This document shows positions 11,700 to 21,440 of a stretch of 64,000 bases of DNA, one piece after another. Under the pieces are notes generated by a model. The model saw only the letters and a program-made list of their open reading frames with translations. It did no database searches and was not told the origin of the DNA. Where the stretch lies: the NCBI GenBank assembly GCA_030386875.1, contig CM059557.1, positions 60,218,514 through 60,282,513 on the forward strand, given 5' to 3'. The translations under genes and the position numbers were made by a program. Source of the stretch: Morinoia aosen (taxonomy: Eukaryota > Arthropoda > Malacostraca > Amphipoda > Talitridae). The stretch's first letter is position 1. The number at the start of each line of letters is the position of its first letter.

Positions 11700-13775
11700 T
11701 AGCATTTGCTGATTTAGGCGCAAATAAAGAGATGTAGCACAACTGAATATTTAGGTCGCATAAGTAATTTTGAAAATCTCTTGGGAACAGCTACGGATTT
11801 CAACACATTCTTTTCAAAATTTGGTGTTGTAATTTTAAATGAAGTATATCAAACCAATCCAAATCAGCCTTTAGTTTGAAATCCGGGCTCTACTGCACTT
11901 GCAAGGACTGGTGTCAGGTGGACACCACGTCGTGTCGATTAACTAGAGTTACGAAATATCTTATGCTCATTGAAAAACCTTAAGGCAGTTGGACATGACG
12001 GTTTCAGCCTTCAATATATCAAAGACAGGTTTCCCGTCACGGCATCATTGATTCTTTTAATGATTTATACATCAATAACAACTAATAATTTATCCGAACA
12101 ATGGAAGCACTACATAATTAGACCGTTGCGTAAAACTGTTGATATTATACAGCATCGAACTACACGCCTATAAATCTTTTGTCTGTCTGGTCCAAAATAT
12201 TAGAAATAGTGATAACAAATCAACTGTCATCTCAATTGAATGAATCAAATTAACTTCATCAAAATCAACATGCCTATAGGAGGAACACTAGCACTCAAGA
12301 CGCTCTGCTTAATATCACTGAAAAAATATTGAATGAAATAGATCAAAAGAGGTAACACTCTTGCTGCTACTCAATCTCTCCAAAGCGTTCGATAGCGTCG
12401 AACATGAGTGACTTTTCTTACGGTAGGGAATGATGAAATTAAGCTATTTGAAAAAGTTAAAAATATAGGCACTGGGTTCGATCAAATCATGTCCTTCAAA
12501 TCTCACGTTGACAAAAACTGCAACAAAATTTAGGGAAATTAAAGGTTTTTCAACGTATAAAAAGTTTGCTCGGCGAAAAATTTAGGTAACGAGCCATTTC
12601 ATCTTTATTTCTTTTGCGTTTTGATTATTGCAGCATATATAGTATGGAGTGACGTATCTCAATTTCTTCTCAGAAAGTTATGAAAAAATTATTGAACTTA
12701 GTAGTAGACCCTCGATAGTTTGGAGCTATACAAAGGTAAATTCAAGAATTGTTATCAAGCAGCCCCTCTCTTAAATAAACTCGGCTGGACTCCTATTCAA
12801 GAAAGACTCCTCACTCATAAATCTCAATACCTATTTTCCTCTCTCAATACCTCTCAATGCCTCCCTCAAAATCTCAATACCCATTTTCCTCTCTCAATAC
12901 CTCTCAATACCTCCCTCAAAATCTCAATACCCATTTTCCTCTCTCAATACCTCTCAATACCTCTCCCACAATCTCAATACCCATTTTCCTCTCTCAATAC
13001 CTCTCAATGCCTCTCCCACAATCTCAATACCTATTTTCCTCTCTCAATACCTCTCAATACCTCTCTCAAAATCTCAATACCTATTTTCCTCTCTCAATAC
13101 CTCTCAATACCTCCCTCAAAATCTCAATACCCATTTTCCTCTCTCAATACCTCTCAATGCCTCTCCCACAATCTCAATACCTATTTTCCTCTCTCAATAC
13201 CTCTCAATACCTCTCTCAAAATCTCAATACCTCTCTCAAAATCTCAATACCTATTTTCCTCTCTCAATACCTCTCAATACCTCCCTCAAAATCTCAATAC
13301 CCATTTTCCTCTCTCAATACCTCTCAATGCCTCTCCCACAATCTCAATACCTATTTTCCTCTCTCAATACCTCTCAATACCTCTCTCAAAATCTCAATAC
13401 CTATTTTCCTCTCTCAATACCTCTCAATACCTCTCTCAAAATCTCAATACCTATTTTCCTCTCTCAATACCTCTCAATACCTCTCTCAAAATCTCAATAC
13501 CTATTTTCCTCTCTCAATACCTCTCTCAAAATCTCAATACCTATTTTATAGATATTATTCATTTCCATCCCCTCACTGTCACCAACCAAAAGGAGAATAG
13601 GAGAAATAACATCTTAGTCAACTAGCGTTTATATGACATTGGGCAGAAAGTTCTGTCAATATCAGGCGCGTTACTGTGGAACAAACTTCCACAGAGCGTC
13701 GAAATCCCTCAAACAATGAGTGAATTTAAGACTATAATAACACGTAATTTTGCGTCGCAACAATAACTGTATGCT
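11700..13775 (+). pseudogene. Decayed jockey/CR1-like LINE, RT to C-terminus, with embedded minisatellite
   Basis: Plus strand, in order: a linker with FNTFFSKFGVVILNEVYQTN (about 11795-11860); the RT 'fingers' start LKNLKAVGHDGFSLQYIKD (11970-12026); a segment equivalent to 'YRPINLLSVWSKILE' (about 12165-12210, frameshifted); an RT palm A-like block LNLSKAFDSVEHE (about 12373-12411); then a jump straight to the post-RT region, with SFKSHVDKNCNKI and a conserved 'YxIVWSD' equivalent (about 12490-12650). The catalytic F/YADD region is missing between about 12411 and 12430, so an internal deletion is likely. NCYQAAPLLNKLGWTPIQER (12750-12808) precedes a 730-bp minisatellite. After it, ALLWNKLPQSVEIPQTMSEF (about 13670-13730) is the usual LINE C-terminal 'WNxLPxxIRxxxSxxxFK' block. 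Same family as the LINE at 4.1-6.1 kb. Confidence 0.75.
12820..13550 (+). repeat. 50-bp minisatellite (~15 units) with no stop in any plus frame
   Basis: The unit is built from CTCTCAATAC (twice), CTCYCTCAAA/CTCTCCCACA, ATCTCAATAC and CYATTTTCCT. The junctions recur at exact 50-bp steps (block ends at 12840, 12890, 12940 and onwards), except for a 20-bp slip near 13210-13240. Because 50 is not a multiple of 3 and the unit lacks stop codons on this strand, all three plus frames stay open, producing 301-, 247- and 74-aa frames with 50-aa periodicity. These frames are by-products of the repeat, not genes. The array is flanked on both sides by LINE C-terminal coding sequence. Confidence 0.92.
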
Positions 13776-15429
13776 GCGGTACACACTGAAAACGTAGTTA
13801 CGAATTTCTTTTGTTCTTTACTTTACATTTCAGGAAATTTTAATGCATAGCACTACATTTTTGTAGCGTGCGTATGCGATGTGATTGCTTGCAAACTAGT
13901 ATTTCGGTACATAAATATATACTCTGCAGTTACTGTAAAACTGCTATCTAGCGACTTACATTTGCACTATAAGTAATTTTTTCACTATTCTATTAACTAT
14001 CGACTTTTCACGTTACCTAACATATTATTTCCTTAAATTATTGTTAAGTTTTATGTAAGAAATACCCTAAGTTTGTTATGTGATTCAATAAATGATTTTT
14101 GAGGGAGTTAACTGAGTTCTATTTTGTTACGGTCACACAAAAAAAAATAATGTTGAATATAGCTTCTAGTTCTGGATATAAATTATCTACACACTTTCAA
14201 TATTATGCCCTGATGTCAAGAAAGCCATAGCTCATATGTCAATGTACGTGGAGACTGCTAAAATTGTTTTCACCCCCATGAACTCATTTTTATATTTCTT
14301 TTATTGCATTCATTAATAAACATTATTAATCTTAAAACAAATCACTACGGAATGCATTTTTATGTTTTCTTTCAGTCTTTTGTGCCTGCATTGACAAGGG
14401 CTGTCATGGCACTCAGATATGTATATCAACTAAGGAATATTACATTGAGAGATTATGAAAAGCTGTAAAAAAGTAATGTAATGTATTAACATTACAGGAC
14501 ATTTGTGTTTTCACTTCTCATTCATGTCCTAAAACGTTGTTGTTAGCCTGTGTTGCAATTTGTCGTTTCTTACGCTCGTTAAGTATATTATGACTGCATT
14601 ATTTAGGTAGTTAACTTCTTGTATTGCTCCGGTTATGTTGCAAATATTTTGGTTAGCATTGTACAAAAATTCTTTTCATGTCTCTGGCTCCGGTGAACTC
14701 TTTTGTGTCAGTGTCATTAACGTAGGAAATATCGTAAATTTTTGTCTTGGTAAAATATTCAATTTTCTCCAAGCTCGTTAATTGGCATACTAGTGTAAGT
14801 AATGTAAAGTATGCCAACACTATCTCAGTGTTGGCATAAGTAAGAGCAAAATGATATCCCCGAATATAAACCTCATTGATTAGACGCAAAATTATTTAAA
14901 TTCATCATTTCACTTTTAACATGAATTCCTAACGTCTCACCTTCCTATAAGTTTGTATTTCAATGTAAGTACACACTAATAAGAGCATTTTCAACAATGC
15001 ATCGTTACTGTTACTATATATATTTTTTCAACTTGTATTTACATGCATTAGCAAACCTAGAGAACGCAACGAAGGGAATGCATCTACTCAGTCACATTCA
15101 TGCATTTCTCTCAATCATTTGCTCCGAGTATTACGACACCCATGTGTGCATTTTAACTATAAGGATCTTTATGTAAAAATATTTTGAAAATCAGTGATGT
15201 TTTTGCAACATCTTAATTTAAAATGAATTGTTTTTCTTTTTGCCTGTTTTTTTTTTAGACTCCGACCAGAATATACAAAGAATATGTGTTTTTAATATTT
15301 ATAGACCAACCGTAACGACAGGAATCATTATTTTGTCAAAAAAGTTGACCAAAAGACAAAAGCACACAGTTAGTGGATACAATGTGCTGAATATGCTTTT
15401 GGTAGATCTTAAACAATTTAAAACAATGC
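13776..15429. other. AT-rich sequence, nothing recognised
   Basis: Short frames only (78 aa at 14889-14653 minus, 70 aa at 15228-15440 plus), without recognisable motifs. Two near copies of the 'ACACTATCTCAGTGTTGGCATAAG' type form a small inverted repeat (GCCAACAC...GTGTTGGC) near 14810-14837. Confidence 0.4.
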
Positions 15430-15818
15430 AAACAATTTAAACAATTTATTTACCACAGGTGATACAGAGGTAGAATGTTTCTTAAGTTTGAAACAATGGT
15501 CAAATTTGAGTATAACTACCTGTGAGCCCGAATAAGTTCAGTGACTTCTAGGGCATCGTACCATAACATTATTCTAGGGTGTACAATAATGTTTAACCTA
15601 ATTCACTTAGCCTAGTTTCGCATTAGACTGATCAACAGGATAATGAACTCGATATTGATATTTAATTTTACAATATAGGTCATACACACTATATTTAACA
15701 GTATATTCGATAACGATTTAAGAGCAGACTGAAAATCAGCGATATTACTCATGGCAAATTACATTATTAGGACCAGGCATGTAGGAGGCAGGATTTGACT
15801 TGGTGATTTTACACGACT
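15430..15818 (-). mobile_element. 3' UTR part of split LINE C (minus strand)
   Basis: This continues LINE C across the inserted LINE D: the C-terminal codons end at the insertion point and this segment follows directly after removal of the insert and one target duplication. No open frame runs through it. An AATAAA hexamer on the minus strand near 15447 could be the element's own polyadenylation signal. The exact 3' end is uncertain. Confidence 0.45.
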
Positions 15819-15832
15819 AGTATTCTGATAAG
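15819..15832 (+). repeat. Left 14-bp target site duplication of LINE D
   Basis: AGTATTCTGATAAG here is repeated exactly at 17246-17259, immediately outside the 3' simple-repeat tail of LINE D. A perfect 14-bp duplication is diagnostic of target-primed retrotransposition and argues for a young insertion. Confidence 0.95.
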
Positions 15833-17245
15833 GGAAAGGATGTATATTAAAGGGAAAGGATGTATATTGGGCATTTATGGATCTAGAGAAGGCGTATGAC
15901 AGAGTGGATCGCGAGGCTCTATGGCAAGTGGTAAGTTTGTATGGAGTGGGTGGGAGACTGTTGAATGCGATCAAGAGTTTCTGCATTGATAGCAGAGCAT
16001 GTGTGAGAGTAGGGAATGAGGTGAGTGATTGGTTCCCAGTTGTGACAGGTGTGAGACAGGGATGTGTGATGTCGCCGTGGTTGTTTAATTTGTTTATGGA
16101 TGGTGTGGTGAGAGAAGTGAATGCCAGAGTGTTGGGAAAAGGTGCGCAGTTGGTGGGACGAAATGGTATGTATTGGGAAGTGTGTCAGCTGTTGTTTGCA
16201 GATGATACAGCGCTTGTGGCTGATTCAGAGGAAAAACTGAGGAGACTGGTTGCAGAGTTTGGTAGAGTGTGCGAAAGGCGGAAATTGAGGGTAAATGTGA
16301 ATAAAAGTAAGGTGATGAGATGTTCAAGAGGTGGAGTGTTGGGAACTTTGGATGTGAGGTTGAATGGGGAAGTTTTAGAGGAGGTAGAACATTTTAGGTA
16401 CCTCGGGTCGGATGTGACTGTTAAGGATAGTATGGGAGTAGAAGTGAAGCATCGAGTGAGTGAAGGTTGTAAGACATTGGGTGCAACGAGGAAAGTTTTT
16501 GAATGCAGGAGTTTGAGTATGAATGCTAAGAGGGGACTGTATGAAAGTTTGATTGTGCCAGTTTTGTTGTATGGAGCAGAGTCCTGGGGGTTGAGAGCAG
16601 CTGAGAGGAGGAAGTTGGATGTGTTTGAGATGAAGTGTTTGAGGAGCATGTATGGAGTAACTAGAAGAGATAGGATCAGGAATGAGTTGGTTAGGGGGCA
16701 GACGGGTGTTATCAAAAAGTTGAGCAGGCGAGTGGATGAAAGAGTGCTTGGATGGTTTGGGCATGTTGAAAGAATGAATGTTGAGCGGCTGGTGAAAAAG
16801 ATATATATGTCGGAAGTGAGTGGTCTTCGAGCTCGAGGTAGACCACGGATGAGTTGGATGGATGGGGTGCGACGTGCTTTGTATGAGAGGGGTCTGACTG
16901 TGGACGTGGCGAGAGGGATGGCTGCGGACAGAAGTGAGTGGGGGCAGTGTATAAGGAGGTAATTTTATTTTTGACGCGTTACTGGAAGATGCCCGCGTGT
17001 GATGGGGTTGACCTGTCATGTGCGGGGAGAGGGGCTGCACTCAATGAAGCAGTCGGGGTAAACCAGCTATGCCTGTCGGGCCTGACTGTGGAAGGTGGTT
17101 GTGTTGGGCTGCTGCTGATCCTGGCAGTTCAGGTGCGGCCAGTGCTGCCTCTCTCGCCTCCTAGTGACTAAGTGTGGTGATTGTGGCCTGCTGTCGGCTA
17201 CCCTCCCATAGGGAGGATAAGCCCGGTATATGTATGTATGTATGC
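15833..17245 (+). mobile_element. 5'-truncated LINE D insertion, RT frame intact
   Basis: Whole insertion between two 14-bp duplications. The 5' end lies just before RT palm motif A, so about half of ORF2 (endonuclease and RT fingers) is absent, as expected for incomplete reverse transcription. Coding sequence runs to 16962, followed by a 280-bp GC-rich 3' UTR and a TATG/TATATG simple-repeat tail without poly(A). At the 5' junction the target's last bases plus the first element bases (AAGGGAAAGGATGTATATT, 15830-15848) are repeated at 15850-15868, a 20-bp-period duplication suggestive of template slippage during 5'-end joining. A second, shorter copy lies at 8847-9338. Confidence 0.93.
15877..16962 (+). 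CDS. Reverse transcriptase C-terminal part of LINE D (361 aa, no stops)
   Basis: This encodes the catalytic half of a non-LTR retrotransposon reverse transcriptase and its C-terminal region. It opens at palm motif A (MDLEKAYDRVD, residues 1-11, with homologous residues upstream of the Met). Motif B is GVRQGCVMSPWLFNLF (58-73), the catalytic FADD is at 107-110, and the thumb follows with NVNKSKVM. The tail has YESLIVPVLLYGAESW, a GHVERM block and an RARGRPRMSW...DRSEW block typical of RTE- or L1-like arthropod elements ending in simple repeats. The frame is uninterrupted, unlike all other RT remains in the window. Without endonuclease and fingers it cannot act alone, and no promoter is visible. 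The start Met is simply the first ATG inside the truncated copy; no native translation start is implied. The clade is uncertain (RTE-like preferred). Confidence 0.9.
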   Translation: MDLEKAYDRVDREALWQVVSLYGVGGRLLNAIKSFCIDSRACVRVGNEVSDWFPVVTGVRQGCVMSPWLFNLFMDGVVREVNARVLGKGAQLVGRNGMYWEVCQLLFADDTALVADSEEKLRRLVAEFGRVCERRKLRVNVNKSKVMRCSRGGVLGTLDVRLNGEVLEEVEHFRYLGSDVTVKDSMGVEVKHRVSEGCKTLGATRKVFECRSLSMNAKRGLYESLIVPVLLYGAESWGLRAAERRKLDVFEMKCLRSMYGVTRRDRIRNELVRGQTGVIKKLSRRVDERVLGWFGHVERMNVERLVKKIYMSEVSGLRARGRPRMSWMDGVRRALYERGLTVDVARGMAADRSEWGQCIRR

Positions 17246-17259
17246 AGTATTCTGATAAG
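17246..17259 (+). repeat. Right 14-bp target site duplication of LINE D
   Basis: Exact copy of 15819-15832. It lies directly after the ATGTATGTATGTATGC tail and restores the interrupted coding frame of LINE C when one copy is removed. Confidence 0.95.
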
Positions 17260-18790
17260 AAGTGAGACTCAAGATTTCTTTTGAATACCTTGTAAGAATT
17301 ACTTTCACGGATCTCCGCAGGTATTGAGTTACAAGTTTTAGTTCCAACGAATAGTATACTGTGTTGCGAGCGGGCCTTTGAATAATACGGAAGCACGAAT
17401 TTACTTCTATTTCGCGTGAAATGGTCGTGATGACCAGTTTGCGCAGTTAATTATTGTTTTAAGCTATTGTCGCCATCATTAGTTAATGTTTTGTAAATTA
17501 AAGTGCAGATGGAGATTTTTTAGAGATCTGAGAGTTCAAGTATTTGTAAATTTTTGAATGAATCATTCGTGTGAGCATTATATTCTGGGTTCTTTACCGC
17601 TCTGATGGCTCTTTTTGCAGAGTAAAAATTATATTGGTTTTATTTTTATCAATTCCATGCCATGCTTCTATTCCGTATTGCAAGTATGGTGAAATGAGCG
17701 TTCGATAAAGCATTAGTAAGGCAGTTTCAGGCAGGAAACTTTTAATATTATTCAGGATTCCGATGGATTTTGATAATTTATAACTAATATGAGCGATGTG
17801 CTCTTTGAAGGTCAGATGTTTATCTATTAGGATGCCCAGAAATGTACATGAGTTGGTTTCTTCGATTTCACCTTCGCCAATTTTAATGCAATGGTAGAGA
17901 TATATTTTTCTTGTATGAGAATGTAATATAATTTGTTTTATCGATATTAAGGCCTATTTTATTAGCTTTAAGCCATAGTGAAACCCTAATGGAGTTCATT
18001 ATTTATACTCTCCGCAATCGTAGTGGGATTTTGGTTCGAAAGGACCGCAGAAAGCGTACTGTCATCGGCAAAAGTTATGAATTTAAAAAATGATGTAGAT
18101 TTAATAATATCATTGATAAAAATCAGAAAAAGGAGAGGCCCAAGAACAGATCCTTGTGGAACTCCATGGCTAATTTTCTGTGGGTCCGATTTTGCGTCGT
18201 CAATGACAACGTATTGCTTCCGATTTGTTAGGTATGATCTGAACCAATCATGGGCAACCCCACGAATGCCATAACAATGTTGTTTTGAGAGTAATATGTT
18301 ATGGTCCACACAATCGAATGCTTTCCGAAAGTCAAGAAATACGGAGAAGACAGTCTTTCCGTTATCTATATTCGAATAAAGGAATTGTAAATGATTTAAT
18401 ATTGCCTGTGTTGTTGATTTTTTGCAGCGAAAGCCGTTTGGTTTTTCATAGAGAAATGATTTTTGTTCAAAATAAGAGTACAAATTTTTATACACAATTT
18501 TCTCGAATACCTTGCTAATAATTGGTAACACGGAGATGGGTCGATAATTGTTTACACAGGTTTTTTCACCATTTTTAAAGATAGGGGATACTCTAGCAAC
18601 TTTGAGGGAGTTCGGGAAAGTGCCTAGTAACAGAGACTGGTTAATAATATTGGATATCAGCGCGGCCACAATATCAGCTATAATTTTAAGTATTTTAGTT
18701 GGAAACGTTTGTAACCCACTCGATTTATTTGATTCGATTAGATTAGACTCGATTAGATCCACGGAAGATCTGTCTTACTTCATCTAATAT
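17260..18790 (-). pseudogene. LINE C: CR1/jockey-like RT, nearly continuous, split by LINE D
   Basis: Minus strand. A 258-aa frame (18762-17986) covers most of the RT: VSPIFKNGEKTCVNNYRPIS (motif 1-2), KKSTTQAILNHL, FLDFRKAFDCVDH (palm A), GVPQGSVLGPLLFLIFIND (palm B) and ITFADDSTLSA (palm C, catalytic ADD). After frame changes, the thumb and C-terminus continue to 17396-17245, where NSIPAEIRESNSYKVFKRNL is the usual 'LPxxIRxxxSxxxFK' ending. The coding end is interrupted by LINE D at the AGTATTCTGATAAG site. N-terminal sequence upstream of 18790 (endonuclease) is absent; a small in-frame repeat (LIESNLIESN) sits at the broken N-terminal edge. It is a pseudogene because of several frameshifts outside the 258-aa block. 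Confidence 0.88.
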
Positions 18791-18814
18791 AATTTGGCCA
18801 CATTTCAAGTTTTG

Positions 18815-19265
18815 TTAGAGCAATGACCCATGATTCTCCTGGATTCCACCATCTCAAAGAAAAATTTGATGCAACAAAAACTAATGATAAACTTGAAGAT
18901 GAAATTTTTGAAGTACCGGAGATCAATGACTTCATTTCTGACAAGGGTTCAGCTTTACATAAACTGGCTCTACCCGAGCTGGTGCAGCATGGGACTCATT
19001 TTCTCACGTTGCGCAGAATTTTCTTGGAACTTACAAGGGTACCAACTATGAAGAACTAGTAGACTACATGTAAAAGGTCTGCCCCCTGTGGGGTGTTGGA
19101 TATCTCATAAGATGCATTTCTTCCTTTTTCACCTAGATTCCTTCCTGTCCAATTTGAGTGACATTAGTGACGAACATGGTGAAAGTTACCTCCAAGATAT
19201 TGCAAGGACGGAAATCAAGTATCCAGGACGCTTCGATGAAAACATGATGGTTGACAACTGCTGAC
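18815..19265 (+). pseudogene. Copy B of unnamed multicopy arthropod family (C-terminal part)
   Basis: Plus strand, three frames. A 78-aa frame at 18823-19059 (EIFEVPEINDFISDK...) fits the 'GIFVGPQIRELLxD' region only in outline. A neighbouring frame then gives QNFLGTYKGTNYEELVDYM (about 19010-19070), a close match to the family's 'NFLGNYKxxNYxELVxxML'. A third frame gives DISDEHGESYLQDIARTEIK (about 19158-19217), followed by YPGRFDENMMVDNC, the family's highly conserved 'SDEHGERFHQDIxxMExRYQGxWxxxMMADYCW'. Two frameshifts make it non-functional. It begins directly at the broken 5' edge of LINE C and is more diverged from copies C and D than they are from each other. Confidence 0.65.
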
Positions 19266-19488
19266 TCCTACAACGGTAGGACTCTTTATTCCCTCACAAG
19301 CTCAAGAGTTTCAAGGTTTGATTTGGAAGAAATAATTTGACGAGTACTACATCCCCACATAGTGTAGGGATAATTATCTTGGCAGGGTCCCCCAAAGAAC
19401 CCAGACAAAAAGGGATCCTGGATTTCAAACATTAATCCAGAAATCTGTCAATTATTTCTTTACTTATAATAAATATTGTACAAATATA

Positions 19489-20113
19489 CAAGATGTTACA
19501 GAACAAGAGGTATGAAACTGCACATCGGGTAGAAAATGGCCAAATGAACACTTTTTCGTCTGTGAATTTTTCTGAAAACAACTGAGGTTTTGAGATTTTG
19601 GCTCTTTATTATTTGAGAGATGAAATTTAATAACTCAATTACTCCCAATATTTACTGTATTTTGAGTTTACGTTGCAAATACTTCTTTTCTATGAGAGTT
19701 TACAATAATAAAATTTAGGTTATGTGATATTTATTTAAAACGTTTTAGAATGAAGAGCCTAGTTTATGCAAAAACGCATTGAATCTGAGGAAGACCTCGT
19801 GGCCAGAATTGCAGTGGCTGCTGGTGAGATTTCTGAAATTCCAGACATGTTTCTTAATATCCGGCAGTCGTTTAAGGCTAAGATTCGATAAGTGCATTGG
19901 TGTAGGTGGAACAAATTTTGAAGAATATTTGTAAAATAAATTCAAAAGAAACATTGCGAGTAATTGTGTCATTAAATTTCGTCCTTTAAAACAATAAACA
20001 GCTTATATCTCATAAATTCGATTTTTTTCGGAAAATTTCATATAATCAAAAGTGTTTATTTTGCCATTTCTATTTGGTGTGCAATTTTCTACCTCCTGTT
20101 CTGAAACACCCTG
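19489..20113 (+). mobile_element. Internally deleted mariner/Tc1-type element with ~200-bp TIRs
   Basis: The left end, CAAGATGTTACAGAACAAGA, matches the reverse complement of the right end, CAGGGTGTTTCAGAACAGGA. Similarity then continues through TGCACA, GAAATTTAAT and CAATTACTC blocks for about 200 bp on each side. Both ends are flanked by TA (19487-19488 and 20114-20115), the mariner target duplication. The right end reads AAACACCCTG-TA, a terminal sequence often seen in insect mariners. The 625-bp total and the remnant transposase C-terminus in the middle indicate a derivative that lost most of its transposase gene. Confidence 0.85.
19750..19935 (+). pseudogene. Mariner-type transposase, C-terminal remnant
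   Basis: Reading plus from about 19762: RIESEEDLVARIAVAAGEIS, then EIPDMFLNIRQSF and a CIGVGGTNFEEYL end. This is the pattern of the extreme C-terminus of mariner-like transposases ('EDLxxRIxxAxxEIxxxPxxFxxVRQSxxxRxxxCIxxGGxHFExLL'). The catalytic domain and DNA-binding N-terminus are missing. It lies in the correct orientation between the two TIRs of the 19489-20113 element. Confidence 0.6.
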
Positions 20114-20411
20114 TATATTTAGCTGTATGATGTATCTCAGAAACCTTAACTGGTGGGACAAATCTGAGCCTAGATTTGAAATAAAGTCACCAAAATTGTT
20201 AATTGTACCTAGATTTCCTTCAGTAGGAGAAACAACATTAGAATTTTTTGGCCGGGATAACTGATCATTAATTTTTCAAAGCATCAGGTCAGCTAAATTA
20301 ACAGATTTATTGACTTTACCGTTGCCTCGTTTCTGGCATTCATTGAGCAGGCCAGCGAAAATCGTTCACCGTTTGTCCTATAATTTAACACGTTTCCTGC
20401 GATGGATTAAA

Positions 20412-20585
20412 TTGAAGTTCAACATTCAATTCAAATTCATAGACAATTGTAGTTAGTCATTTTGAAAATAGTCAAAATTTACTGGATCGCTCCTTCCCTC
20501 ACAGTAGCTTCCATTAAGTACTCATGAAATTGAGTTACTGCAGGTCGGTCAGCAGCATTATCAAAATTCCCCCTGTGACTACGGG
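20412..20585 (+). mobile_element. Diverged piggyBac-type MITE, copy c
   Basis: This shares the interior of the MITEs at 34578-34803, 35300-35512 and 60445-60647: a TTTACTGGATCG block, a GGTCGGTCAGCAGCATTAT block and a following CCYCTGTG block, in the same order. The TIRs are degraded; the right end reads GACTACGGGG instead of the GCAGTCAAAGTG terminus. It has the same orientation as the 34578 copy and is probably the oldest of the four. Confidence 0.6.
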
Positions 20586-20589
20586 GTTT

Positions 20590-21440
20590 CTTTCTAGAAC
20601 AACTTATCTTACATAATTTTTCATCCAATTATGTGTTTGAGAAATTACAAAGTGGTCTTCATCCGCCATAGGCATCAACTCAATATAACTCGAAAGACAG
20701 TGGAATCAATCATAAGCTGCTCAAGGCAAGGATTTATGTAGACAGTTTATAGAATGATGAATATGAAAATTAAATCTTAGCATATTTTTTCCACACAATA
20801 AGCATGCGATAAGGCATAGGGTTTGGTCAGTTAAGTACGTCTCAAGCATACAGCATAGGGGAAAAATACCTGTTCAAGACACTCGAAATTTACTGGACAC
20901 CCATGAAGCTGCTCAATTAGTATGCAGAAATATCTCGACACCGGTAACTGTTTTTGTGGCTTCGTCCCTTGATTCCATTGAATCAGATTTCACAATTTTT
21001 TGGCTGATCCCACTATATAAGAAAAATAACATTTGCTGCTCTAACTTTAAAAATCAGGTATTTATATCTGCTATCTCTGCTTTGGATGAATAAATTAATT
21101 TCTTGCATTCAGGATAGTGGGACTGAATTACTTAGCTAGCAAGACAGAAAAACACAGCTCTCATAACACGGAATACTTTTTGAACACGCAATATTCAAAT
21201 ACATTCTATTTTCTATCAGAAGTTAGCTGTTACTCAGGTATGCAGCGTGGATCATTCATGGAATTAAGTAATAGAAACAATTCCTTATTAAAAGTCAGAA
21301 ACCCAATTACAGTCTCATCTCCTATCCGCCAGAAAAATACGATCAAACCTGAGTGGGTTGGTTTTATTTTGAACAGCCGTTTTTTAAAACCCCATATTCC
21401 CCTCAAAATTTGTGGTACATTCATGGCTCCAAAGGATAGA
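20590..21440. other. Unique AT-rich sequence, nothing recognised
   Basis: No motif recognised. The region may include diverged 5' flanking sequence of family copy C, but I could not align it with the other copies. Confidence 0.35.

Noticed and set aside
12720-13625. 301-aa and 247-aa open frames that look like repeat proteins
   Set aside because: They are translations of a 50-bp minisatellite without stops in any plus frame; the only real coding similarity is the LINE sequence on either side.
16185-17040. Minus-strand frames of 176 and 221 aa opposite LINE D
   Set aside because: Shadows of the intact RT frame on the plus strand; no family motifs in them.
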